Assembly (NCBI GenBank): GCA_964476585.1
Contig: CAYZBF010000003.1
Coordinates: 43,287-107,286 of the forward strand
Length of the DNA stretch: 64,000 bases
Direction: 5' to 3'
Source of the DNA: CAYZBF01 sp964476585
GTDB taxonomy: Bacteria; Hydrothermota; UBA3072
This document shows positions 32,291 to 41,278 of this stretch, piece by piece. The notes under the pieces were generated by a model. It ran no database searches. It had not been told where the DNA came from and saw only the letters and a program-made list of their open reading frames with translations. The first letter of the stretch is position 1. Each line of letters opens with the position of its first letter. The translations under genes were made by a program, and so were the position numbers.

Positions 32291-33175
32291 ATGGCAGATA
32301 GAAATGGTATTCAAGATACCCACAATTATCACCTGGATATACCCATGAAGAACGAGTTATTTACATTGCGAGGCTCAAACTCACTGGATTGGGGGATGAA
32401 AAATCGATTATCGAATATATTTAATCCAGAGACCAACCGTACGGTGATGCTTGCCATCGACCATGGGTATTTTCTTGGCCCGACTACTGGATTGGAGCGG
32501 ATTGATGTGAACATTGTGCCACTGCTCCCTTACGCCGACACCCTCATGTGCACGCGTGGCATATTGCGCTCAACCATCCCTCCAACCTTCACAAAAGGGA
32601 TCGTCCTCAGATCAAGCGGTGGTCCAAGCATACTCAAAGAACTCTCAAATGAGGAGATCGCCGTTGATATCGAAGATGCAATCCGCTTGAATGTTGCTGC
32701 ACTTGCAGTTCAGGTGTTCATCGGAGGCGAGTTTGAAACCAAATCGATACACAATATGACACGGCTGGTGGACATGGGTAACCGGTATGGTATCCCTGTC
32801 CTCGGTGTTACTGCAGTAGGCAAGGAGATGAAACGGGATGCTAAATATATGCGCTTAGCAACTAGAATCTGTGCTGAACTTGGAGCATCATATGTTAAGA
32901 CATATTATGTCTCTGAGGGATTCGAGACCGTAACCGCAGCTTGCCCTATCCCCATCGTTATCGCTGGTGGAAAGAAAGTTCCGGAACTCGATGCTTTAAA
33001 GATGGCCTACAATGCAATCGAGCAGGGAGCCTCTGGGGTTGACATGGGACGAAATATATTTCAATGCGAAGTCCCCAGTGCAATGATCCAAGCAGTGAGA
33101 AAAGTCGCTCATGAGAACATGTCACCTGAAGAGGCATACGAAGTATATCAGACCTTAAAAAAAGAAAAAAAATAA
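32291..33175 (+). CDS. lsrF: LsrF-like class I aldolase/thiolase
   Basis: A 294-residue TIM-barrel protein very close in pattern to LsrF (3-hydroxy-5-phosphonooxypentane-2,4-dione thiolase). Shared stretches are SLDWGMKNRLSNIFNP, VMLAIDHGYFLGPTTGLERI, CTRGILRS, IKTYYV-type VKTYYVSEGFE with the Schiff-base Lys, and GGKKVPE...GASGVDMGRNIFQ. It could also be a class I fructose-bisphosphate aldolase-type enzyme. No lsrK, lsrG or lsr transporter is nearby. Start at 32291 from GGAGGACAAGCT. Confidence 0.75.
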   Translation: MADRNGIQDTHNYHLDIPMKNELFTLRGSNSLDWGMKNRLSNIFNPETNRTVMLAIDHGYFLGPTTGLERIDVNIVPLLPYADTLMCTRGILRSTIPPTFTKGIVLRSSGGPSILKELSNEEIAVDIEDAIRLNVAALAVQVFIGGEFETKSIHNMTRLVDMGNRYGIPVLGVTAVGKEMKRDAKYMRLATRICAELGASYVKTYYVSEGFETVTAACPIPIVIAGGKKVPELDALKMAYNAIEQGASGVDMGRNIFQCEVPSAMIQAVRKVAHENMSPEEAYEVYQTLKKEKK

Positions 33176-33187
33176 GAGAGACAGTCT

Positions 33188-33910
33188 ATGCCAGCCAACA
33201 AAGCCTTTAATCTACTCAAAGAATATTCGCCAACTCTCAGTGTTGGGATAACATCAGCTGACCTTCTAAACATTGGCTCTGAGATAGCAATACTTGAAGG
33301 AACAGATATAAAAGTAATGCATTTTGATGTTATGGACGGATGTTTTGTACCAAGAATGACAGTAGGACCACCGTTTATAAAGGCAGTGAAAACAGAGTTG
33401 CTTAAGGATGTTCATCTGATGATTCAGGACCCAGAGGGAAAGGTTTGGGAATATGTAAATGCTGGAGCCGATATCATCACTGTTCATGTGGAATCTTGTG
33501 ATGACATTCACCCAGTTCTCCGGGAACTCGGGACTATGGAAAACAAAAACGACCCTGATAGAAGACTAATAAGAGGCGTCGCACTCAACTCCGATACGTC
33601 GGTTGAACTGCTTAAACCCTTGCTCGACGATATTGAGATGATTGTAATCCTTGCTGTAAATCTTAAAATAAAAGGATTCCCTTTCTTTGATTCCTTCGGG
33701 GATAAATTTAAAGAAGTTAAAGAAGTGGTTTCTGATGCAGGTAAAGAAATCCTTTTATGTATTGACGGCGGTGTTAAAAAGAATAATATTTCTGAGTTCG
33801 CTAGAGTTGGGGCTGATATTTTGGTCAGCGGAAGTGCAATATTTGATGGAAAGGATCCAGTGGAAAATATCCGATTCATGCTAAATGAAATAAAATCCCA
33901 GAGAGATTAG
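33188..33910 (+). CDS. Ribulose-phosphate 3-epimerase-family protein
   Basis: A 240-residue TIM barrel of the RPE family. Signatures are LSVGITSADLLN, HFDVMDGCFVPRMTVGP (metal His/Asp), VHLMIQDPE, ADIITVHVES, and CIDGGVKKNNISEFARVGAD near the phosphate site. It is longer than housekeeping Rpe (about 220) and differs around residues 110-130, so the substrate may be another ketose phosphate, as for LsrE. It is encoded 12 bp after lsrF and 8 bp before the aldolase-dehydrogenase. Confidence 0.75.
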   Translation: MPANKAFNLLKEYSPTLSVGITSADLLNIGSEIAILEGTDIKVMHFDVMDGCFVPRMTVGPPFIKAVKTELLKDVHLMIQDPEGKVWEYVNAGADIITVHVESCDDIHPVLRELGTMENKNDPDRRLIRGVALNSDTSVELLKPLLDDIEMIVILAVNLKIKGFPFFDSFGDKFKEVKEVVSDAGKEILLCIDGGVKKNNISEFARVGADILVSGSAIFDGKDPVENIRFMLNEIKSQRD

Positions 33911-33918
33911 GAAATTTA

Positions 33919-36027
33919 ATGAAAGACAGATGGTCACAGGATAAAGCATCAGAATTTATAGCTAAATATGGTAAAAAATGGGGAGAGGATCTGGCTTTCC
34001 GAACCTACACAAGTAGACTGATTGGAGCGGAAAAGGACCTTGTACTTCATGGCGGTGGAAATACATCGGTTAAAGGAACATTTACCAATATCCTTGGTAA
34101 ACACATCCCAGCAATCTTTGTTAAGGCATCGGGAGGTGACCTTTCAAATATTGAGCCGGAAGGGCATACTGGACTAGACCTTGATTACCTCAAGCAACTA
34201 CAAAATCTAAAAAAACTTTCTGATGAAGATATGGTTAATGAACTATTAACACACCGTTTCAACGCAGAAGATAGAACTCCATCAATCGAAACACTGATGC
34301 ACACCTTTATTCCCCCAAAATACATTGATCACACTCATGCAGATGCCATATTGGCTCTAACAAATCAGATTGACGGAGAAAAATTTGTCCGTGATGCATT
34401 AGGTAGCGATCTAATCATCCTGGAATACAACAAGCCTGGATTTGCGCTAGCCAAAGCCGCTGCGGAGGCATTTCGTGCCAATCCCAATAGCAAGGGCATG
34501 ATCTTGATGAAACATGGACTACTTACCTGGGGTGAGACTGCCCGTGAATCCTATGGGAGGACCATTGAACTCGTGACAACGGCAGAAAAGTATCTAACGA
34601 AGAAAGCAAAAACCCCACTAAAAGTTAAGGTTACCACATCTCCCAGGGCGGCAAAGGAAAGGTATATAAAGGTTGCGTCAATCCTTAGGGGACTTCTAGC
34701 AATACCAACGGGAAATGCTGATTTTCCGTACAGACGTTTTATCATTCGACCTCTAATAACAAAAGAAGTTCTCAACCTTGTTGATTCAGACAGGGGAAAG
34801 GAAATCGCATTGACACCACCCTTGACTGCTGACCACTTGATCAGAACCAAGTCTCTTTCGCTTTGGGTCGACGCTCCACAGTATGATGATGAAGAAAAAT
34901 TGAGGAAACAAATCTCCAATGCAATAACTGAATATGCGAAGAAATATGATGCATATTTTGAACGTCATTTCAAAAGAATGAAAACTGGACTCAATCGTTT
35001 TGATTCAATGCCACGAGTGATTCTAATGCCTGGGTTAGGAGCGATATGCGCTGGCAAAGATGTCGTAGAAGCCGATATAACGAGAGATATCACTGCCCAG
35101 ACTTTGGCTGCTAAGATAAAGATTGCTAAAATGGGAAAGTATGAAGGGCTAAGTGAAGAGCATCTCTTTGATATGGAATATCTTAGCCTACAACATGCAA
35201 AACTTGGCCGGGAAGATGAACTTCCTCTTAAGCGTTGCGTTGCACTGATTACAGGTGCAGCAGGGGCGATCGGGACTGGGATTTGCGAGATGCTCCTTGA
35301 AAACGGGTGTCATGTGGCTGTTGCAGATTTGCCGGGTGATAATTTGAATTCATTAGTAAAAGAATTTAAAGTGAAATATGGAGAACAAGCCATTGGAGTT
35401 GGCCTTGATGTAACTGATCCGAAGTCAGTTGCCAAAGGTTTTGATCTGGTCATTCACACTTGGGGTGGTATTGACCTGGTGGTGTTGAATGCTGGCATTG
35501 CACATGTTTCTTCACTTGCAGATATGGAACCCAAGGCCTTTCGGAAATTGGAACAGGTAAACGTTGAAGGTACACTCCACATCCTTTCCGAATCCTCACG
35601 ACATTTTAAAGTCCAGGGAACAGGAGGTGATATTATCGTTATATCCACTAAGAATGTCTTTGCACCAGGTGCAAAATTCGGGGCATACAGCGCTACAAAG
35701 GCAGCAGCGCATCAACTGGCTCGGATTGCAAGCCTAGAACTTGCAGAGATGGATGTGAGGGTCAACATGGTGTCTCCTGATGCAGTATTTGCCCACGGTA
35801 AGCGTAAATCCGGACTATGGGCTGAAGTTGGACCCGACCGTATGCGAGCAAGAGGTTTGGATGAGAAGGGTCTTGAGGAATATTATCAAAAGCGGAATCT
35901 GTTGAAGGCAAAGATAACCGCAACACACGTTGCGAAGGCAGTATTATATTTTGCAACTCGAAAGACGCCGACAACGGGTGCAACCATCCCGGTGGACGGA
36001 GGTCTCCCAGATGCAACCCCGAGGTAA
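33919..36027 (+). CDS. Bifunctional class II aldolase / short-chain dehydrogenase
   Basis: A 702-residue fusion. The N-terminus (about 1-235) is a class II aldolase domain with LHGGGNTSVKG, the zinc pair in DHTHADAIL and MLMKHG-type ILMKHGLLTWG. The C-terminus (about 435-700) is a short-chain dehydrogenase with ITGAAGAIGTGI, LNAGIAH, and YSATKAA as the catalytic Tyr-Lys. This is the RhaD-RhaE/YuxG architecture, which splits a ketose 1-phosphate into DHAP plus an aldehyde and oxidises the aldehyde. Third gene of a three-gene operon. Confidence 0.85.
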   Translation: MKDRWSQDKASEFIAKYGKKWGEDLAFRTYTSRLIGAEKDLVLHGGGNTSVKGTFTNILGKHIPAIFVKASGGDLSNIEPEGHTGLDLDYLKQLQNLKKLSDEDMVNELLTHRFNAEDRTPSIETLMHTFIPPKYIDHTHADAILALTNQIDGEKFVRDALGSDLIILEYNKPGFALAKAAAEAFRANPNSKGMILMKHGLLTWGETARESYGRTIELVTTAEKYLTKKAKTPLKVKVTTSPRAAKERYIKVASILRGLLAIPTGNADFPYRRFIIRPLITKEVLNLVDSDRGKEIALTPPLTADHLIRTKSLSLWVDAPQYDDEEKLRKQISNAITEYAKKYDAYFERHFKRMKTGLNRFDSMPRVILMPGLGAICAGKDVVEADITRDITAQTLAAKIKIAKMGKYEGLSEEHLFDMEYLSLQHAKLGREDELPLKRCVALITGAAGAIGTGICEMLLENGCHVAVADLPGDNLNSLVKEFKVKYGEQAIGVGLDVTDPKSVAKGFDLVIHTWGGIDLVVLNAGIAHVSSLADMEPKAFRKLEQVNVEGTLHILSESSRHFKVQGTGGDIIVISTKNVFAPGAKFGAYSATKAAAHQLARIASLELAEMDVRVNMVSPDAVFAHGKRKSGLWAEVGPDRMRARGLDEKGLEEYYQKRNLLKAKITATHVAKAVLYFATRKTPTTGATIPVDGGLPDATPR

Positions 36028-36243
36028 TTATCGTGAAACGATTTTCTCCTACTCTGTTCCCAATAATTTTGTCTCGATAGTTTGGCGACCACAGCGGGTT
36101 CGAATTTTCTCAACCATTGGTGTGCATCTTGTTTTTTTTAGTAAGAACGATTCCAATATACGCCATATTGAAAAGCCAAAATTTTTCCAAAATTTTGATA
36201 TTTTAACAATTTGCTTTAGCTTTCTTGCCTGAGTTGAGAAATC

Positions 36244-37233
36244 ATGAATGCAAACAATAGTAAACATGCTTTCGTAACATTCTTAATGTTAAATGACAGT
36301 TACCTGCCAGGAGCTTTAATGTTAGCTTATGCATTAAGAAAACAAGAAGTTAAAGAGGATATAGTTTGCATGTACACGGAAGATATTACACCAAATGCTC
36401 AATTTGCCCTTAATTTACTATTTGACTACACTGTTCTTGTTGAAAAGATTTATATACCGCACAAGAGAAGACAGAAAAGACAGGACAGACCCTTTATGTT
36501 TACAAGACTAAATGCGTTAAGATTAGGGCAAGATGGCGATCTAGATTATGATTACACCAAGATAGTTCTCTTAGATGCAGATGTGTTACCAATTAAAAAT
36601 TATAGCGATCTTTTCAAGCTAAAAACTCCTGCAGGAATTATTAACGAGGATAAATCGCACTTCGTCAATACAGGAGAACATAACAAATTACTAAAAGGAG
36701 ACAAATGGATTTGGCATGAAGTTTATGACAAGTTTTGTCCACATGGACATAAAATACCAAAGGAATTTACCGATAGAGTTAAAACCGATTTCTCTAACAT
36801 GGGAATTAATGGCTCACTGTTTGTTATTCGGCCATCAATGCATGAATTTAAAGAGATAATGCGAGATATAGAAAAACCCGAGATAAAAAAGTTAGTTTGT
36901 GATTTGTTCGACTGGCCTGATATGCAGTACCTAGCAATGAAATGGTCAGGAAAATGGTATAGCGTAGATATCAAGTATAGTGGATTTAATGGTTATCCAA
37001 ATTTAACTGTATTGAATGGCACTCACTTTGCCGGTATTAAACCCTGGTATCTTAAAAAAAATCCCAGGATGATGAAGAGGTGTAGTAGATTTGAAGATTT
37101 TAAGTATTGGTTTAAAAAATATAATGGAATGTTAATCGAATATCCCAAATTAAAAACAGTCGAAAAGTTGCGGACCCTCCTGAGAGATATCAGACAGATC
37201 AGCATGGATAGTTTTCAAAGCACGAAAGCCTAG
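36244..37233 (+). CDS. Glycosyltransferase family 8-like (glycogenin type)
   Basis: A 329-residue GT-A fold enzyme: FVTFLMLNDSYLPGALMLAY at the N-terminus and the metal-binding DxD in KIVLLDADVLP near residue 100. FNGYPNLTVLNGTHFAG lies near the end, similar to glycogenin and galactinol synthase-like proteins. Acceptor unknown. No ribosome binding site is obvious. The 216 bp before it contain nothing I recognise. Confidence 0.75.
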   Translation: MNANNSKHAFVTFLMLNDSYLPGALMLAYALRKQEVKEDIVCMYTEDITPNAQFALNLLFDYTVLVEKIYIPHKRRQKRQDRPFMFTRLNALRLGQDGDLDYDYTKIVLLDADVLPIKNYSDLFKLKTPAGIINEDKSHFVNTGEHNKLLKGDKWIWHEVYDKFCPHGHKIPKEFTDRVKTDFSNMGINGSLFVIRPSMHEFKEIMRDIEKPEIKKLVCDLFDWPDMQYLAMKWSGKWYSVDIKYSGFNGYPNLTVLNGTHFAGIKPWYLKKNPRMMKRCSRFEDFKYWFKKYNGMLIEYPKLKTVEKLRTLLRDIRQISMDSFQSTKA

Positions 37234-37271
37234 ATCGCCTGAAAAGCAAGAAACAAGTATAAGGTAAAAAT

Positions 37272-37699
37272 ATGGGAGGATATAGAAACAATATATTAGA
37301 TGAGTTGTTGAATCTTATAGATCAAAAGCATAATCCTTGCATTGTAGGTTTAGCCCCGGTGATTGATTAAATACCTGACTATATAAAAAGAAAGAGAAAG
37401 ACTATGACAATTCTTTCGAAACTGTTCGCGATACAATTATAGAATTCAATAGATTGGGTGAAAGAGAATATTCTTCGGTTGGAGCTGTAGTAGGGGCAAC
37501 GTATCCCCAAGAAGCAAGAAAATTGAGGGAAATTATGAGAAAAAATATATTTTTAGTTCCAGGATATGGTGCTCAAGATGGGAAAGCTGAGGATGTGATT
37601 CCTTAAGAGTTTTATCAAGCATCTAGAAAAGCAGCAATAGACATGAGAGATAATATAATTAAGGTCCTAAAACAACATAATAAGTTGCCTGAGTGGTGA
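37272..37699 (+). pseudogene. Decayed orotidine 5'-phosphate decarboxylase (pyrF, type 2)
   Basis: The ATG frame gives QKHNPCIVGLAPVID then TAA where the family has GLDP-LD. Further on, VGAVVGATYPQEARKLREIM, then NIFLVPGYGAQDGKAEDV, matches the conserved C-terminal half, followed by a stop and a residual RKAAIDMRDNII. The middle of the gene is missing and several frameshifts occur. Confidence 0.8.
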
Positions 37700-37816
37700 A
37701 ATTTGGGACTGGCTTCGGCACTTCGTAAACACGCAAGCCGTTACGCAAAAGCCTGAACTACTTTAATAAGCAAAGCAGGAAGTTTCCGGCGACAAGATGT
37801 ATAGGAGGGATGAATA

Positions 37817-38251
37817 ATGGAAAATATAGAGATAATTGATACAAATGCAGAAAATATTCTTAAATACGGGGTTTGCGGGTACAAAAATATTAAGAGAGAC
37901 GGATATCCAGAAAAGATTGAGTGGCTAAAGGACCGCTACCCAGAATGCATGAAAATAAAATCATTATACTCCAATAAAGATGGAACTCAGGGTATGATTG
38001 AATACATTCCAGGTGAATATTTTTGGAGACCAGTAAAGGCAAGTGGATATATGTTCAGTCACTGTATCTTTGTTGGCTTTAAACGCGCTTATAAAGGAAA
38101 AGGGTATGGTTCGCTTTTGGTAGATGAATGCCTGAAAGACGCAAAAAGGGGAAATATGCATGGAGTTGCAGTGGTGACTCGCAGCGGGGCATTTATGGCG
38201 GGTAAGGAACAAAAGAGAGGGGAAAATTATGAAAAAAGAAGAAGTTATTGA
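37817..38251 (+). CDS. GNAT-family acetyltransferase, 3'-truncated
   Basis: A 144-residue protein with the acetyl-CoA site FVGFKRAYKGKGYGSLLVDE (Q/RxxGxG/A type) at about 90-110. It then reads AVVTRSGAFMAGKE and changes to a lysine/arginine-rich tail (QKRGENYEKRRSY). The usual C-terminal strands of this fold are missing, so the gene looks broken near 38200. Ribosome binding site AGGAGG precedes the ATG. Probably a degraded cassette gene. Confidence 0.6.
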   Translation: MENIEIIDTNAENILKYGVCGYKNIKRDGYPEKIEWLKDRYPECMKIKSLYSNKDGTQGMIEYIPGEYFWRPVKASGYMFSHCIFVGFKRAYKGKGYGSLLVDECLKDAKRGNMHGVAVVTRSGAFMAGKEQKRGENYEKRRSY

Positions 38252-38300
38252 ACAAAGGTCAGCATCAGTAAATAGGTCTATATACCCCCAAATGGGCAGG

Positions 38301-38323
38301 ATATCCGAACCCATTTCGGATAT
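38301..38323. repeat. Palindrome ATATCCGAA-N5-TTCGGATAT
   Basis: A 9-bp perfect inverted repeat with a 5-nt loop. It is related to the 26-bp palindrome at 50061-50086, which has the same arms. It lies just past the truncation point of the GNAT gene. Confidence 0.6.
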
Positions 38324-38366
38324 AAACGAATTATATGTAATTTTCGCCCTGCAGGAATGAATCAAT

Positions 38367-38822
38367 ATGAGAGCTGAGTTTCAGATATTGGTAATTCCGT
38401 TTGTGATCGGCGAAAACGAAAAGCTGGAAGTAGCCGTTTTCAAAAGAAAAGACGAGGGATATTGGCAATTCATAGCTGGCGGTGGTGAGAACGATGAAAC
38501 AGTACTCGAAGCAGCTCAGAGAGAAGCATATGAAGAAGCAGGAATCGCAAGAGATAGCAAGCACTTCAAGCTTGATACTATGGCAATGATTCCAAAAAGC
38601 CACTTTCGTGATCATAAGAGTAAGACAGGTCTCTATGTCATTCCTGAATATTGCTTTGGAGTATTGATAGAAAACAAGGCTTTGCTTCGTTCGGGAGAGC
38701 ATTCCGAGTATTCTTGGGTGAGCTATGAAGAAGCCATGGATTGCCTTAGGTATGAGAGCAACAAAACGGCATTGTGGGAGTTGAGAGAAAGAATAAGAGA
38801 CAGGAGTATAGCAGTTCATTGA
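38367..38822 (+). CDS. NUDIX hydrolase
   Basis: A 151-residue NUDIX protein. The box reads GGGENDETVLEAAQREAYEE then AG, fitting GX5EX7REUXEEXGU (about 37-60). It begins like dihydroneopterin-triphosphate pyrophosphatase relatives (FQILVIPFVI, KRKDEGYWQFIAGG), but the substrate is not set by sequence. An attC-like site follows 56 bp after the stop. Confidence 0.85.
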   Translation: MRAEFQILVIPFVIGENEKLEVAVFKRKDEGYWQFIAGGGENDETVLEAAQREAYEEAGIARDSKHFKLDTMAMIPKSHFRDHKSKTGLYVIPEYCFGVLIENKALLRSGEHSEYSWVSYEEAMDCLRYESNKTALWELRERIRDRSIAVH

Positions 38823-38877
38823 ATAGGAGACACTATCAACTGCCAAGTAGTCGAATTGAAATGAGGGCGAAAACTAC

Positions 38878-38959
38878 ACATAACAGCGTGTATCTGGTTC
38901 GGGCTATGCACTCACCGAAATCGCCTTCGGCGACTTCAGATACGCTCGGGACGTTATCT
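38878..38959 (+). repeat. attC-like imperfect palindrome B
   Basis: The outer boxes are ACATAAC (38878-38884) and GTTATCT (38953-38959). The inner arms AGCGTGTATCTG and CAGATACGCT pair, with extra unpaired bases (CGGGAC) on the right arm as in attC sites. The centre has a perfect TCGCCTTCGGCGA hairpin. Length 82 bp. Confidence 0.6.
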
Positions 38960-38988
38960 GCAATTCAATTCAATTGGAGGAAATAGTG

Positions 38989-39438
38989 ATGAAAAACAAA
39001 ATCAAAATTGGAATTATTATCTGTGACCGTTACCATCGGTGCGCTGGAGGCAAATGTCTTAGATCTTTCCATAATAGAGAAGGGGGATTTAGCATTTATA
39101 GAGAGAATGAGGAATTAGAATTGGTTGGATATACTACTTGTGGTGGTTGTCCTGGTGGAAACGTCGAATATGCTCCTGAAGAAATGGTAAAGAATGGAGT
39201 GCAGGTCATTCATTTTGCCACTGGATTGGTTGTCGGATATCCTCCATGTCCTTATATAACATATTTTCATGACTTCATTAAGGTAAAATATGGAATTGAA
39301 GTAGTTATTGGGACGCATCCAATTCCTCAGAAATACTATAATGTGCATACAAAGTTGGGGACATGGGATTCTCCAAAATGGAAAGAAATTATTCAGCCTA
39401 TATTAGCGAATGAGAAAACTCGATTGTCTTATGATTGA
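38989..39438 (+). CDS. CGGC-domain protein
   Basis: A 149-residue protein with CDRYHRCAGGKC near the N-terminus, YTTCGGCPGGN near 50 and a PPCPY motif near 90, the CGGC-domain pattern of likely metal-binding proteins. Molecular function unknown. Start at 38989 set by GGAGG. It is the only gene between two attC-like sites (core-to-core distance 595 bp), exactly like an integron cassette. Confidence 0.75.
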   Translation: MKNKIKIGIIICDRYHRCAGGKCLRSFHNREGGFSIYRENEELELVGYTTCGGCPGGNVEYAPEEMVKNGVQVIHFATGLVVGYPPCPYITYFHDFIKVKYGIEVVIGTHPIPQKYYNVHTKLGTWDSPKWKEIIQPILANEKTRLSYD

Positions 39439-39462
39439 TAGGCAAATGTGAAAAAATTTATG

Positions 39463-39554
39463 ATTAAACAGCAGATACGCTATGGACTTCGCCCTTGCCC
39501 TACGGGACATTGCTCCCTACGGTCGCAACTTCGTATACGCTGGAAACGTTATAC
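39463..39554 (+). repeat. attC-like imperfect palindrome C
   Basis: The outer boxes are ATTAAAC (39463-39469) and GTTATAC (39548-39554). Arms CAGCAGATACGC and GTATACGCTGG pair with a bulge, and the centre holds CTACGG mini-hairpins. It starts 24 bp after the CGGC gene stop. Length 92 bp. Confidence 0.55.
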
Positions 39555-39691
39555 ATAAGTGTATCCAGGTTGTCTGTTCTCTATAACTTTTGCCTATCAT
39601 GACTCCTGAATAATAGAGGTTAATTCGATGAAGCTTGATTCATTGGAACAGACGATTCATTAGTTAATCAAAATCAAAAGAGGGGGAAAAT

Positions 39692-41062
39692 ATGAATATT
39701 ATAGTAATTGTGGCAGATAGTCTTAGGGTAGATCACTTGGGATGCTATGGGAGCTCGGTTAAAACTCCTAATATAGACAAACTAGCTACGGACAGTGCGG
39801 TATTTGACCAAGCTTACTCAGAGAATTTACCAACGTTACCATGTCGCACAGCATGGTGGACCGGCCGATATCTGTTTACCAAGCGCGGCTGGCAACATTT
39901 TGAACTCAGAGATTATCTTCTCGCTGAGGTTCTGTGGGACAAGGAATTCACTTCAGCATTAATTACCGATACCTATCACATGCATAGGCCTGTGTACAAC
40001 TGCGGCCGAGGTTTTGACACTGTCTCGTGGATTCGGGGGCAGGAGTATGACCCTTGGATTACCGATAAAGACATCAAAGTGGATTTGAGCAAGTTCCACC
40101 GATTACGAGGGGATGAAAATGATTCCCTTTGGAAAGATCACTTCACCCAGTACCTGCGGAATATCTCCTGGTATAAGACGGAGGAAGACTACTGTGTGGC
40201 CCGGGTAGTCAAGGAGGCTATACACTGGCTGGAACGTGTAACCCAAAAGCAAAAGGACAACTTGTTTCTATGGGTTGACTGCTTTGACCCTCATGAACCT
40301 TGGGATCCTCCCTCTCCGTACCGCGAGATGTACGATCCTGACTATCATGGACAGGAACTCATCGATCCGGTGCCTGGTCCTGTCGAGGGATATATGACTG
40401 AGGAAGAACTCAAGCACACACTTGCTCTGTATTCCGGAGAGATTACCTTTGTGGACAAGTGGGTAGGAATCCTCCTTGAGCGTATCAGGGAAATGGGGTT
40501 GTACGACAATAGCCTGATCATGTTCACCAGCGACCATGGCGAGCCGTTCGGTGAACATGGGATTATTCGGAAAGCACAGCCTTGGAACTATGAGGAATTG
40601 GCTCACATACCATGGTTGATTCGCCATCCCCAAGGTTTGGGGAAAGGCAAAAGGTTTTCGGGTCTTGTTCAGCCGCCGGATCTGATGCCCACTGTTCTGG
40701 AAGCGCTTGGAATTTCCACAAAGCTCACTTTGCCTTATTTGGCTCCTATCAAGCATACTTTCCCGCAGGATATCGTCACAAGTAAAGCTGAGAGCAAACT
40801 CACCGGACGTAGTCTACTCCCAATCCTTACTGGTGAAAGAGAATCTATACGGGATTTTGCTGTGACAGCACATTATGGAGCACAGTGGAGTATTCGCACA
40901 GAAAATTGGTCATATCTTCTCAACATAAAAGGAGAGAAACAGCCGGAACTTTACAACCGAAAGACAGACCTGAAAGAACAGAATAACCTTTGGGAATCAA
41001 ATAAGAGGGTGGGTGATGAACTTGAACTTTGTCTGAGGCGCTTCGCAGAGGAAGTGAGCTGA
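39692..41062 (+). CDS. Sulfatase-family (alkaline phosphatase superfamily) hydrolase
   Basis: A 456-residue protein with the superfamily metal sites: NIIVIVADSLRVDHLGCYG, DNSLIMFTSDHGEPFGEHG and a C-terminal KTDLKEQNNLW. In classical sulfatases the formylglycine comes from Cys or Ser in C/S-x-P-x-R; here the motif is TLPCR, with Thr in that place. So it may be a phosphodiesterase or other hydrolase rather than a true sulfatase. No signal peptide, so probably cytoplasmic. GAGGGGG precedes the ATG. Confidence 0.8.
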   Translation: MNIIVIVADSLRVDHLGCYGSSVKTPNIDKLATDSAVFDQAYSENLPTLPCRTAWWTGRYLFTKRGWQHFELRDYLLAEVLWDKEFTSALITDTYHMHRPVYNCGRGFDTVSWIRGQEYDPWITDKDIKVDLSKFHRLRGDENDSLWKDHFTQYLRNISWYKTEEDYCVARVVKEAIHWLERVTQKQKDNLFLWVDCFDPHEPWDPPSPYREMYDPDYHGQELIDPVPGPVEGYMTEEELKHTLALYSGEITFVDKWVGILLERIREMGLYDNSLIMFTSDHGEPFGEHGIIRKAQPWNYEELAHIPWLIRHPQGLGKGKRFSGLVQPPDLMPTVLEALGISTKLTLPYLAPIKHTFPQDIVTSKAESKLTGRSLLPILTGERESIRDFAVTAHYGAQWSIRTENWSYLLNIKGEKQPELYNRKTDLKEQNNLWESNKRVGDELELCLRRFAEEVS

Positions 41063-41196
41063 ATTGTGCAAAATATGAGATTTGGAGACAGTGCTTACAT
41101 TTTTGCAATAATAATTTCCTTATTTTTCACCCTGGCATTGTTTTTATCTCCCTCTAACTGTACCACTGGATTTTTTCCGACCAAAGGTGGCGCTTA

Positions 41197-41224
41197 TTGA
41201 CTTTCCTTTATCTTATTATATAAT
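41197..41224 (+). promoter_or_regulatory. Promoter of the broken asnA
   Basis: TTGACT (41197-41202), a 16-nt spacer and TATAAT (41219-41224). Still near consensus although the gene is dead. The 41063-41196 stretch has nothing else. Confidence 0.65.
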
Positions 41225-41278
41225 CAGCGAGTGAAATGCCCAAAAATTGTGCACATAAAAATTCTTAAAAGAAGGTAA

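Noticed and set aside
36028..36243. A possible tRNA-like T-arm (GGGTTCGAATT)
   Set aside because: No acceptor or anticodon stem can be built around it.
37700..37790. Possible attC-like site after the pyrF remnant (AAGCCGTTACGC)
   Set aside because: No complementary left box or paired inner arms could be found.
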